This document shows positions 1 to 6,192 of a DNA stretch of 12,854 nt, one piece after another. The position numbers and the translations under genes were made by a program. Source of the stretch: an uncultured Alphaproteobacteria bacterium (lineage in GTDB: Bacteria > Pseudomonadota > Alphaproteobacteria > Paracaedibacterales > CAIULA01); the NCBI GenBank assembly GCA_903905285.1, contig CAIVFQ010000011.1:1-12854 (forward strand), written 5' to 3'. Positions within the stretch are counted from its first letter, which is position 1. The number at the start of each line of letters is the position of its first letter. Under the pieces are notes generated by a model. That model was given only the letters and a program-made list of their open reading frames with translations, had not been told where the DNA came from and ran no database searches.

Positions 1-167
1 CCCTGTTTCATTTTTTTTATATGTCTAAGAGTCTTTTCTTGAGCCTTTTTTTTTGTTTCTAATCTTCTTATTTCTAATCTTGCTTCTTCGTCTTCTTCGT
101 CTTCTTCGTCTTCTTCTATCTTTGCTTCTTCTGAAACAACGAAGCTGGAAACTGAAGATTGAGAGAC
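1..167 (-). other. Open frame continuing past the stop of the left-edge repeat protein (probable separated C-terminus)
   Basis: Reading on past the TAA at 168-170 in the same frame gives 55 further codons without a stop up to the window edge. The translation first repeats the upstream unit (VSQSSVSSFVVSEEAK). It then becomes a run of Glu-Glu-Asp triplets and a strongly charged helix-like stretch rich in Arg, Lys and Glu, ending in HIKKMKQ. Because the repeat unit carries across the stop in the same frame, I infer this was, or still is, part of the same protein. The true end of the gene lies outside the window. It could instead be untranslated decay of the 3' end, or the stop could be an assembly error. 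Confidence 0.45.
83..118. repeat. 9-bp microsatellite (CTTCTTCGT)n
   Basis: Three exact copies of CTTCTTCGT are followed by a fourth that ends in CTA instead of CGT. On the minus strand each copy encodes Glu-Glu-Asp within the acidic tail frame. A unit divisible by three can expand or contract without breaking the frame, which is a usual way for such acidic tails to vary in length. Confidence 0.8.
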
Positions 168-293
168 TTATTCTGACCTTCCTTTTTCTGATGCAACGAA
201 ACCGGGAGCTGAAAACTGAGAGTATTCTTCGTCTTCTTCTGATTTCCCTTCTTCTGACGCAACGAAGCTGAGAACTAAAGATTGAGAGGATTC
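125..293 (-). repeat. Degenerate tandem repeat in the left-edge protein gene, period 57-66 bp
   Basis: The segment with core SFVASEE/KG occurs three times on the minus strand. The corresponding DNA blocks begin near 256, 190 and 133, so the spacings are 66 and 57 bases. The difference is 9 bases, one Glu-Glu-Asp triplet. The second and third copies are separated by a shortened acidic linker, and that linker contains the stop codon that ends the annotated frame. The copies are diverged, so the duplication is not recent. Confidence 0.65.
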
Positions 294-593
294 CTCGTTA
301 CAAGCAATTACCTTAGCTGAGAAAGGGCCTTGTCTGGCTCTATTAAGTTCCATAGTCGTAATTAAGCAATAGAGATTTAAAGCCTTCTCCAATTTCATTT
401 TCATGGAATCAACGTCATCCCAGAATTCCCCACTGAACTGCCTTGTCTCTGGGCAAAAACTAAAACCTTTATAGCCTACATATCCCAAGCCTTTTATGTC
501 GTCCCTTGACCCAGCTTCACAACAAGCTAACCCTACGTTGGCAGGGAAGATAAAATTAAAGATAAAAAATATTAAATAAGAGAAAATTTTCAT
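168..593 (-). CDS. Unrecognised exported protein with acidic repeat tail, apparently cut by an in-frame stop
   Basis: I do not recognise this 141-residue protein. The N-terminus is a signal peptide: MKIFS, then a Phe/Ile-rich hydrophobic segment to about residue 17, then VGLACC near 20-25. Either signal peptidase I cuts after the Ala or Cys-24 serves as a weak lipobox cysteine; the Gly at -3 argues against a lipoprotein. Residues 25-95 form a small domain with scattered cysteines (SFCPE, NLYC, VIAC). From about 97 the protein is low-complexity, with SFVASEEG units and Glu/Asp runs. The ATG has an AAAGG ribosome site a few bases upstream. It starts 65 bases after livF on the same strand, in an A+T-rich gap, and may be cotranscribed with it or have its own promoter. 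The TAA at 168-170 falls inside a repeat and the frame continues beyond it, so this may be the 5' part of a pseudogene. Confidence 0.55.
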   Translation of the reverse strand: MKIFSYLIFFIFNFIFPANVGLACCEAGSRDDIKGLGYVGYKGFSFCPETRQFSGEFWDDVDSMKMKLEKALNLYCLITTMELNRARQGPFSAKVIACNEESSQSLVLSFVASEEGKSEEDEEYSQFSAPGFVASEKGRSE

Positions 594-658
594 GGCACCT
601 TTTGTTGTAAATAAAAAACAAAAACAATAAATAAAAATATTTTTACTTTAAAATAACC

Positions 659-1366
659 TTAGCATCCCAGATAGGCGTTTTGAACGGCAGCGTTTTTTAA
701 AAGCTCGGCCCCTGTTCCCGACAGGGTAATCACCCCTTGTTCCAAAACATGGGCTTCATCGCAAAATAAAAGCGCCTGTTCCACATTTTGTTCCACCAAC
801 AGCAAGGTGGTTCCTTGTTGATGAAGATGTTTTAAAATCCTGAAAAGCTCTTTAACCATAAAGGGGGCTAGGCCCAAAGTTGGTTCGTCACACAAGATAA
901 GCCGGGGACTGGTCATCAAACAGCGCGCCAATGACAACAGCTGTTGTTCGCCCCCCGAAAGGGTCCCTGCCCGTTGTTTTAATCGTTGCTCTAAAAAGGG
1001 GAAAAGGTGGTAATTTTCTTCTAATTTTTGGGCTTGTTGTTTAGGGGGTAAACCAACAGCAATGCCGCCCAGCTCTAGGTTTTCCTTTACGCTTAGGTTC
1101 TGAAAAATGGGGTGCCCCTCGGCCATATAAGCCATACCCAGGCGGTACATTTCACAAGGTTTAAAGGCTGTTATGTTGGTTCCTTTAAACCAAATTTCGC
1201 CTTTGGTTGATTTGTGAATTCCAGCAATGGTGTTTAAAAGTGTCGTCTTTCCCGCTCCGTTGGTACCAATCAGAGATACCCATTGTCCTTTGCTGACTTT
1301 TAAATCGATGCCAAACAAAACTTCAAAAGCGCCATATCCCGCGTGCAGATTCTTAATTTCTAACAT
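659..1366 (-). CDS. livF: Branched-chain amino-acid ABC transporter ATP-binding protein LivF
   Basis: LivF is one of the two cytoplasmic ATPases that drive the LivHM permease. The 235-residue length is normal for the family. Visible motifs are Walker A GTNGAGKTT at 34-42, a Q-loop region AEGHPIF near 82-88, the signature LSGGEQ at 136-141, Walker B LILCDEP around 156-162, and LLLVEQN near 188-194. In the last of these Gln stands where most ABC ATPases have the switch His; VEQN is the usual LivF form. The catalytic Glu is E161. The ATG at 1364-1366 lies within the end of livG (7-base overlap), consistent with coupled translation. It is the last recognised gene of the importer operon. LivF-like proteins also occur in urea-type (Urt) systems, but the gene order and partners here fit a Liv importer better. 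Confidence 0.95.
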   Translation of the reverse strand: MLEIKNLHAGYGAFEVLFGIDLKVSKGQWVSLIGTNGAGKTTLLNTIAGIHKSTKGEIWFKGTNITAFKPCEMYRLGMAYMAEGHPIFQNLSVKENLELGGIAVGLPPKQQAQKLEENYHLFPFLEQRLKQRAGTLSGGEQQLLSLARCLMTSPRLILCDEPTLGLAPFMVKELFRILKHLHQQGTTLLLVEQNVEQALLFCDEAHVLEQGVITLSGTGAELLKNAAVQNAYLGC

Positions 1367-2085
1367 GCGGCTGTCCCCAGATAGGTTTTAATAACATCAG
1401 GGTGTTGTTGAATGGCAGACGGGGTGTCCTCGGCAATTTTGGCCCCTTGATGCAGCACAACAATGCGCTGGCAAAACGCCATCACAGCCCGCATATGATG
1501 TTCAATCATCACAATCGTTAAGTTCAACTGTTGTTTAAGCTGTCGCAGCACAATCACCAAATTGTCAATTTCTAAAGGCCTAAGGCCGGCCATAACTTCA
1601 TCAAGCAATAACAGCCGGGGGTTAATGGAAAGAGCGCGGGCGATCTCTAATCGTTTTTTATCGGGCAGGCTTAGGTGGTCGGCCAATCGTTTTGATTGAT
1701 CGCCTAAGGTAAGGTGTTCCAGGGTATGCAGGGCTGATTCTTGGGCCTGAGGAACGGATTGCCCTTTTCTTAAAAAACCCATCATCACGTTTTCTAACAC
1801 GGTCAGGTTCGCAAACGGTTTGGCCGTTTGAAATGTGCGGGCAATGCCTAGCTGGGCAATTTCAGGTGCCTTTAAATGATGAATCGGTTTTTCGTTGAAA
1901 AGAATGGTTCCTTTATCAGGTTGCTCAAACCCTGAAATCAACTGAAACAGAGTTGTTTTACCGGCGCCATTCGGCCCAATCAACCCCACAATCTCAAAGG
2001 CATTAACCGTCAGACTTAAATTATCAATGGCCTGAATGCCATCAAAATGCTTGGACAGGTTGTCAATTTTAAGAAGGGTGAGCAT
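1360..2085 (-). CDS. livG: Branched-chain amino-acid ABC transporter ATP-binding protein LivG
   Basis: This is the second ATPase of the Liv importer, 241 residues from the ATG at 2083-2085. A TTG one codon upstream is possible, but the ATG is the better start and overlaps the TGA of the preceding frame as TGATG. Walker A GPNGAGKTT is at about 37-45, the LivG-type ARTFQ Q-loop is near residue 86, Walker B is LLLLDE, and the switch His sits in VMIEHHM. The ABC signature is degenerate: LSLPDKKRLEIARAL lacks the double Gly of LSGGQ, and the D-loop reads DEVMAGL rather than DEPxxGL. From memory, a LivG subgroup has this pattern, so it need not mean loss of function. Upstream of the start the Shine-Dalgarno match is weak, so translation may depend on coupling to the frame ahead of it. 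Confidence 0.94.
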   Translation of the reverse strand: MLTLLKIDNLSKHFDGIQAIDNLSLTVNAFEIVGLIGPNGAGKTTLFQLISGFEQPDKGTILFNEKPIHHLKAPEIAQLGIARTFQTAKPFANLTVLENVMMGFLRKGQSVPQAQESALHTLEHLTLGDQSKRLADHLSLPDKKRLEIARALSINPRLLLLDEVMAGLRPLEIDNLVIVLRQLKQQLNLTIVMIEHHMRAVMAFCQRIVVLHQGAKIAEDTPSAIQQHPDVIKTYLGTAAC

Positions 2086-2501
2086 CAAGAAGCACCGTCA
2101 ATTGTAATTTGGTTCAACAAAATGACAGGGCTTAACCATTTTTTAACGTCTCCCACGGTACTCTGACAGTGGTGGTTAGTTACACCTGAGATGAGTCGGG
2201 TGCGCGATGGGGTGTATAAAACCCTTTTCTTGTTTTTTTTAAGAACAAGGGAATTGCCTGGGGTAGAGTTTTGGAACCGGTTTCTGGACTTTAGCTGAAT
2301 TTCTATGGGATTGGAACCCCATGGGAAGACATGTCCAAGAGCCGTGAGGTTTTGGGGCACAGGGAGAGTTGTGTTGTGGTTGTGTGGCGGGGAGGGCGTT
2401 GCAGCAGATTCGGGGAGGGCCCCACAAGGGCGTATTATGTCCGCAGCACAAGAATGCATTATGCCCACAGGTGAATTAAAGGATTTTTTTAGATGCTTCA
2501 T
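2085..2501 (-). CDS. Doubtful 138-codon ORF inserted between livM and livG, coupled at both ends
   Basis: I do not recognise this protein. It begins MKHLKKSFN and ends ITIDGAS. The middle is rich in Pro, Asn, His, Ser and Thr, has no clear hydrophobic core, and looks like translated non-coding DNA. Two things support it as a frame. Its ATG overlaps the livM stop as ATGA, and its TGA overlaps the livG start as TGATG, the same tight junctions used elsewhere in the operon. It also stays open for 138 codons. Against it are a poor ribosome site, odd composition (the plus strand is strongly G-rich around 2340-2430), and the fact that livM and livG normally abut. A likely reading is a foreign or expanded segment inserted at the junction and tolerated because ribosomes can pass through it. 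No stretch other than this ORF, the hairpin at 2214-2251 and short repeats was seen between the two liv genes. Confidence 0.3.
   Translation of the reverse strand: MKHLKKSFNSPVGIMHSCAADIIRPCGALPESAATPSPPHNHNTTLPVPQNLTALGHVFPWGSNPIEIQLKSRNRFQNSTPGNSLVLKKNKKRVLYTPSRTRLISGVTNHHCQSTVGDVKKWLSPVILLNQITIDGAS
2214..2251 (-). terminator. Terminator-like or attenuator-like hairpin inside the liv operon
   Basis: On the minus strand CCCTTGTTCTT pairs with AAGAAAAGGG across an A-rich loop. This gives about ten base pairs with one bulged G, directly followed by TTTTAT. The stem is A+T-rich except for three terminal G-C pairs, so it would be a weak intrinsic terminator. It lies in the direction of liv transcription, upstream of livG, so if active it would lower livGF relative to livKHM. 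It may simply be part of the inserted segment. Confidence 0.3.
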
Positions 2502-3469
2502 TGATGCTGCGCCCTACTACCCAGCCTTTGTTTGCTCCCCAGCCAAACTTTAAAGGCAGGGACTATCCCTTTGGGAAGGTGCAGAATAATCCCCAACAAA
2601 CAAAAGCCATAAAATATGTGTTTGATTCCCACAATCTCCTCACCTGATACATAATGAATCAATTCCCCCAACGGCACCAAAATCAGCGACCCAATAACCG
2701 GCCCTAACAGTGTTCCAACGCCCCCAATAATGGTGCCCATGGTCAGTTCAATCGACCGTGATAAGGCAAATGTCTGATCAGGAAATAACGTGTTTTGATA
2801 AAAGGCATAAAAAACGCCCCCTAGGCTGGTCAAGCTGGCCGACAGCCCCATCACTTTGACCTTAATCCAAAAGGTGGAAATGCCTAAGGCTTGGGCTGCC
2901 TGTTCATTTTCGCGGGTGGCTTGGCTGAAATACCCCAACCGTGTTTTTAAAAACAACCAACTAATGGCAAAGCCTACAATGACCAAACCTAAAAACAAAT
3001 AGTAAAACAGAGTGATGCTGCCTCTTAGGTGCCAAAAATTAGGAATGTTATCGACGGGTAAAAACAAACCCGCTGTGCCCCCAAACAATGACCAGTGATC
3101 AAAGATGACACGCCCACATTCAGCAAAGGCAATGGTTAACAGGGTAAAATAAACGCCTTGCACGCCGAATCGAAATCCTAAAAATCCTATCGATGCGCCT
3201 AACAAGCCCGATAAGCCCATAATCGGCAACGCTGTCAACCAGGGCGACCAACCAAACCGTATAAATAAGCCAGCGGCCAAATAAGACCCCACCCCGGCAT
3301 ACAGGGCATGTCCAAACGACAGCTGCCCCGTAAACCCCAACAGCAAGTTCCACGTTTGCCCCACATAGGCTGTATAAAAAGCTAAGATTAAAACCGATAA
3401 AACGTAAGCGTCGCAATAATAAGGGGCTGCCAAAAAACACAAAGCAATGACGAGGTATAATAATTTCAT
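2498..3469 (-). CDS. livM: Branched-chain amino-acid ABC transporter permease LivM
   Basis: This inner-membrane permease subunit pairs with LivH. At 323 residues it has the usual length for members without the long N-terminal extension of E. coli LivM. Family features are the early block GQTWNLLLGFTGQLSFGHA (about residues 37-55), successive hydrophobic helices (about eight or more), a cytoplasmic coupling loop around RENEQAAQALGI before WIKVKVMGLSA, and the late block ELTMGTIIGGVGTLLGPVIG. The ATG at 3467-3469 overlaps the livH stop as ATGA. The C-terminus ends in a polar tail with several basic residues (GSKQRLGSRAQHQ), and its TGA overlaps the ATG of the odd ORF that follows. It is intact, with no missing segment. 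Confidence 0.95.
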   Translation of the reverse strand: MKLLYLVIALCFLAAPYYCDAYVLSVLILAFYTAYVGQTWNLLLGFTGQLSFGHALYAGVGSYLAAGLFIRFGWSPWLTALPIMGLSGLLGASIGFLGFRFGVQGVYFTLLTIAFAECGRVIFDHWSLFGGTAGLFLPVDNIPNFWHLRGSITLFYYLFLGLVIVGFAISWLFLKTRLGYFSQATRENEQAAQALGISTFWIKVKVMGLSASLTSLGGVFYAFYQNTLFPDQTFALSRSIELTMGTIIGGVGTLLGPVIGSLILVPLGELIHYVSGEEIVGIKHIFYGFCLLGIILHLPKGIVPAFKVWLGSKQRLGSRAQHQ

Positions 3470-4329
3470 GAACGTCTCGTCAATAAACCTTGCGGTCTTA
3501 CCAAAAGAATCAGAATTAACAAACCAAAACTTACCAACGACTTTAGGGAACTTTGGGCATAAAAGGCAGTGTAAGCCTCAACCACGCCCAAAAAAATTCC
3601 CCCCACCAAAGGACCTGCCTGATGGGTCAATCCACCAATAATCACAATGGTGAAACTTAACAGGGTTAACTGGGGGCCAGACTGAGGTGATATATCCATC
3701 AACAGGCTGAACAAACAACCACTGACGGCCAAGACAATGCCCGCAATGCCAAAGCTCAGCGCATAAAGGCGGTGATCATCTAACCCAATCACCTGGGCGG
3801 CGAAACGATTGTCGGCGCAGGCGCGAATGGCTTTTCCAGTTGAGGTGTAATAAAAAAAGTAAAACAAAATTCCCGTTGTTAACAGCGCCACCCCGGCCGC
3901 CACAAGCCGCATAAAATCAATCAACAAAGGGCCAATACTAACAGACTGCAAACTGTAAGGTGTCACAATGAATTGTGATTGAGACCCAAAAATTGACAGC
4001 TGAAGATTCAGCAAAATAATGCCAATCGCGCTAAGGGCAATAAACTGGCTATGGTCAGATGTTTTCAAAAGACGGTTAATAACTTTGTGTTGCAAACCAT
4101 ATCCGCCAAGGAACAAAACCAATGCCAAAATGGGCAGGGTGAATAAAGGATGCATGCCCAAAGTGTTATAGAGGGTGGCGATGACCAATCCACTTAAAAC
4201 TAAAATTTCCCCATGGGCGAAATTGACGATGCGGGTGACCCCAAATACCACAGAAAGACCCAAGGCCATCAGGCCGTATACCAACCCCATCAACAAGCCA
4301 TTGATGCCAATTGTTAAGGCAACAATCAT
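3466..4329 (-). CDS. livH: Branched-chain amino-acid ABC transporter permease LivH
   Basis: LivH forms the other half of the transmembrane channel. From the ATG at 4327-4329 it is 287 residues. This start overlaps the livK TGA as ATGA, matching the livH/livM junction. A start four codons earlier (MATFMIV) is possible but would overlap livK by 16 bases. The characteristic N-terminal block INGLLMGLVYGLMALGLSVVFG is followed by TRIVNFAHGE, the most conserved LivH stretch. A cytoplasmic loop with TGKAIRACADNRFAAQVIGLD precedes the later helices, and GGLTHQAGPLVGGIFLG is near the end. About eight hydrophobic segments are visible. The protein ends in a short basic tail (LLTRRS). Confidence 0.95.
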   Translation of the reverse strand: MIVALTIGINGLLMGLVYGLMALGLSVVFGVTRIVNFAHGEILVLSGLVIATLYNTLGMHPLFTLPILALVLFLGGYGLQHKVINRLLKTSDHSQFIALSAIGIILLNLQLSIFGSQSQFIVTPYSLQSVSIGPLLIDFMRLVAAGVALLTTGILFYFFYYTSTGKAIRACADNRFAAQVIGLDDHRLYALSFGIAGIVLAVSGCLFSLLMDISPQSGPQLTLLSFTIVIIGGLTHQAGPLVGGIFLGVVEAYTAFYAQSSLKSLVSFGLLILILLVRPQGLLTRRS

Positions 4330-5552
4330 GAAGGTTGCCATTTTGGAACAGGGAAAACAGGTTTCGTTTCTGCCAGGGCCGTGGGCAAAATAATTTTTGG
4401 TTTCCCTTGAACATTTTGCAGCCCAACCGATTGAATGTTTTTGGCCTGACCTTGCGCATCAAACGCAATAGGGCCGCCGTAAACAACCCGTTCGGTTATA
4501 TGTGTTGTGACCAGGGCTTCACGCAAAGCTTCAGGGTCACTTGATTCTGCACGACGATAAGCATCCGCTGCAATCCAAACAGCCTCAAATGTAAAGGCAA
4601 CGTTTAAATCAAACTGAGAATCAGGGAATAATTGGTAGAAAGTTTTGATAATCTTTTGGCAAAAAGGCGAGGTAGGATTATGCCAGGCCGTGTTTATCAT
4701 GCAAAAATCTGAATGTTCACCCAACACGCTGTAAAATTGTTTTTCATACATGCCTGGGCTGCCCGGGCTAATAATTCCCATGGGTTGATACCGTTGTTTT
4801 ACGCATTCTCTGATCATTAAAATGGCATCGTTTAGGCGCGAGATCGGAATCAGCAAATCCGCCTTTGCGGCCTTAACGCGGGTGATTTCTGCCGATAAAT
4901 CTTGGGTGCGCGGATCATAACTTAAAGAATCAATAACCGTGAAAGGAAGCTGATATTTTGGAATACCAGCCTGCATCGCCTGAACCATCGATTCACCATA
5001 CGTGTCATTAATATAAAGAATGACAGCTGTTTTGGGCTGCGTTTGAGTTTGATCGAATAGGTCCTTCATCAACCCCAGGCCATTATGCGCCAGCGTTTCT
5101 GTGGTTGGAAAATTACGAAAAACGTATCGGTAACCCTGTTGCGTCAACTTGGGCGAAGCAGAGATATTGATAACAAGGGGAACGTGACGTTGTTCACACA
5201 CCTGGGCAATGGCTGCGGTTATTCCCGAATGATGCGCGCCTATCAGCAAATGGGCCCCCTGGCTAATCAACTTTTCGGCTTTCGTGCGCCCTTGATCGAC
5301 CCCTGATTCAGTATCAGCGTATATCATTTCTATGGGAAGGCTGCTTTCTTGAAGGCAATGCGCTGCCAACCGTGCGCCCTGTTCACAACTGACACCAACT
5401 TGGGCGTCAGGTCCTGTTTTGGGTGACAGGACACCTATGTTAAAAGTTCCCGACTTTTTTTTGCCGCAGCCTGCAAGTCCGACCAGAGATAAACCCAAAG
5501 CAGAAAGAGAAGCTATATTGAATTGGCGGCGACTTAAAGGCGAAGTTGGCAT
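4326..5552 (-). CDS. livK: Periplasmic amino-acid-binding lipoprotein of the Liv importer (LivK-like)
   Basis: This 408-residue protein is the substrate-binding component, of the type I periplasmic-binding (LivJ/LivK, Peripla_BP_6) fold. The N-terminus carries a twin-arginine-like motif SRRQFN at residues 7-12, a hydrophobic segment, and a good lipobox LAGC with Cys-29, so it is probably a Tat-exported lipoprotein tethered to a membrane. The mature part opens with the family signature FNIGVLSPKTGPDAQVG, followed by GARLAAHCL, a YADTESGVDQGRTKAEKLI stretch and LLIGAHHSG. Substrate specificity cannot be read from sequence: leucine/isoleucine/valine is the default, but relatives bind amides, urea or aromatic compounds. 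It heads the liv cluster, 99 bases after holC. No strong Shine-Dalgarno precedes the ATG. The end overlaps livH. Confidence 0.9.
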   Translation of the reverse strand: MPTSPLSRRQFNIASLSALGLSLVGLAGCGKKKSGTFNIGVLSPKTGPDAQVGVSCEQGARLAAHCLQESSLPIEMIYADTESGVDQGRTKAEKLISQGAHLLIGAHHSGITAAIAQVCEQRHVPLVINISASPKLTQQGYRYVFRNFPTTETLAHNGLGLMKDLFDQTQTQPKTAVILYINDTYGESMVQAMQAGIPKYQLPFTVIDSLSYDPRTQDLSAEITRVKAAKADLLIPISRLNDAILMIRECVKQRYQPMGIISPGSPGMYEKQFYSVLGEHSDFCMINTAWHNPTSPFCQKIIKTFYQLFPDSQFDLNVAFTFEAVWIAADAYRRAESSDPEALREALVTTHITERVVYGGPIAFDAQGQAKNIQSVGLQNVQGKPKIILPTALAETKPVFPVPKWQPS

Positions 5553-5580
5553 ACAAAAGCAGGCTTAAAAAAATGCAATT

Positions 5581-5607
5581 AGGAAGGACTTTACTAAAGT
5601 TCTTTCT
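5581..5607 (+). repeat. Inverted repeat in the holC-livK gap
   Basis: Two 12-base arms (5581-5592 and 5596-5607) around a 3-base loop form a hairpin that is fully paired on the plus strand if two G-U pairs are allowed. On the minus strand, the transcribed one here, the same positions become two A-C mismatches. It is not followed by a T-run in either direction, so it is a poor terminator. It overlaps a candidate livK promoter and could be a protein-binding site. Confidence 0.4.
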
Positions 5608-5616
5608 AATCTTCAA
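5588..5616 (-). promoter_or_regulatory. livK: Candidate sigma-70 promoter for the liv operon
   Basis: On the minus strand TTGAAG (-35, four of six consensus bases) is followed after exactly 17 bases by TAAAGT (-10, four of six), 35 bases before the livK ATG. The match is only moderate and such pairs arise by chance in A+T-rich gaps. The -10 overlaps the hairpin at 5581-5607, which would suit an operator. Confidence 0.3.
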
Positions 5617-5651
5617 GTCACCTAGTGAATACCAGATATGCTTTCAATGCA

Positions 5652-6110
5652 TTATGCATTGGGGTTTTCCCATTGGCCTTGTAACGTTTGACGCCAATAA
5701 GAACAAACATCGCCCTTTTGTTTGTAAAATTGATACCGCTGGCGGGCCTGTTGAAGAGCGGTTTCATTATTGCCATCGAATAAATCCAGGCACTTTTGAA
5801 ATCCTAAATCATCAAGACTAAGCGTTTCCCCTGACGTTATGACTAAAACGTCAGACTGGTTGGGATTTTCAAAGTGTGTTGTTAGCCAAATGGGCTGACG
5901 ATCAGCGTTGGCAGCGGAATCTTTTTCACAGCCATGAGGAAGAAAAGCCATGGTTGAATAGGTCCACAAAGAGGCATTGACCGCCTCTAGCCGTTCTTGA
6001 GAATCAAGCAAAACAACGGCGCGTTGATTGGTGCCGTAAACTTTCTCTAACAACTTTGGTAACGTTTTTTCCATTGAGGTTGACGTTAATTGGTAAAAGG
6101 CCACATCCAT
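5652..6110 (-). CDS. holC: DNA polymerase III chi subunit HolC
   Basis: Chi is an accessory subunit of the replicative clamp loader. In E. coli it links the psi subunit to single-strand-binding protein. From the ATG at 6108-6110 the protein is 152 residues, the usual size. It starts MDVAFYQL, a typical HolC opening, and contains LPKLLEKVYG, the conserved QERLEAVNASLWTYSTMAFLPHG block with its Trp-Thr-Tyr and Phe-Leu-Pro-His-Gly, QPIWLT, a hydrophobic LVITSG strand, and the late RQRYQFYKQKG segment. An AAGGA ribosome site lies eight bases before this ATG. The longer frame to 6215 reads into a palindromic repeat and is not part of the gene. It is divergent from the plus-strand gene at 6360 and lies 99 bases upstream of livK on the same strand. 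Confidence 0.92.
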   Translation of the reverse strand: MDVAFYQLTSTSMEKTLPKLLEKVYGTNQRAVVLLDSQERLEAVNASLWTYSTMAFLPHGCEKDSAANADRQPIWLTTHFENPNQSDVLVITSGETLSLDDLGFQKCLDLFDGNNETALQQARQRYQFYKQKGDVCSYWRQTLQGQWENPNA

Positions 6111-6192
6111 CAAACAATTCCTTTTTTTATTTTGAATATATTCAATTTCTTCTAAATTAATAGACGTTATATGTTGGATTGCGGCGTTCTTC

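Noticed and set aside
53..271. Plus-strand leucine-rich frame at the left edge
   Set aside because: It is the antisense of the Glu/Asp-coding repeat array; the Leu/Ser pattern comes from CTT/TCT repeats.
594..658. Intrinsic terminator after livF (AAAAATATTTTT)
   Set aside because: The stem is purely A-T and too weak. The gap is simply A+T-rich, and cotranscription with the next gene cannot be excluded.
2086..2088. TTG as the livG start
   Set aside because: The ATG immediately after it gives the normal family N-terminus and overlaps the preceding stop.
2305..2322. tRNA T-arm-like hairpin (ATGGG around GTTCCAAT on the minus strand)
   Set aside because: The loop has eight bases instead of seven, and no acceptor, D or anticodon stems could be found around it.
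2305..2553. Plus-strand 82-codon frame across the livM-livG insert
   Set aside because: It runs antisense into the 3' end of livM, has no ribosome site of note, and its composition follows the G-rich bias of the insert.
3120..3440. Minus-strand 106-codon frame inside livM
   Set aside because: It is an out-of-frame shadow of the livM coding sequence, without its own ribosome site or recognisable protein.
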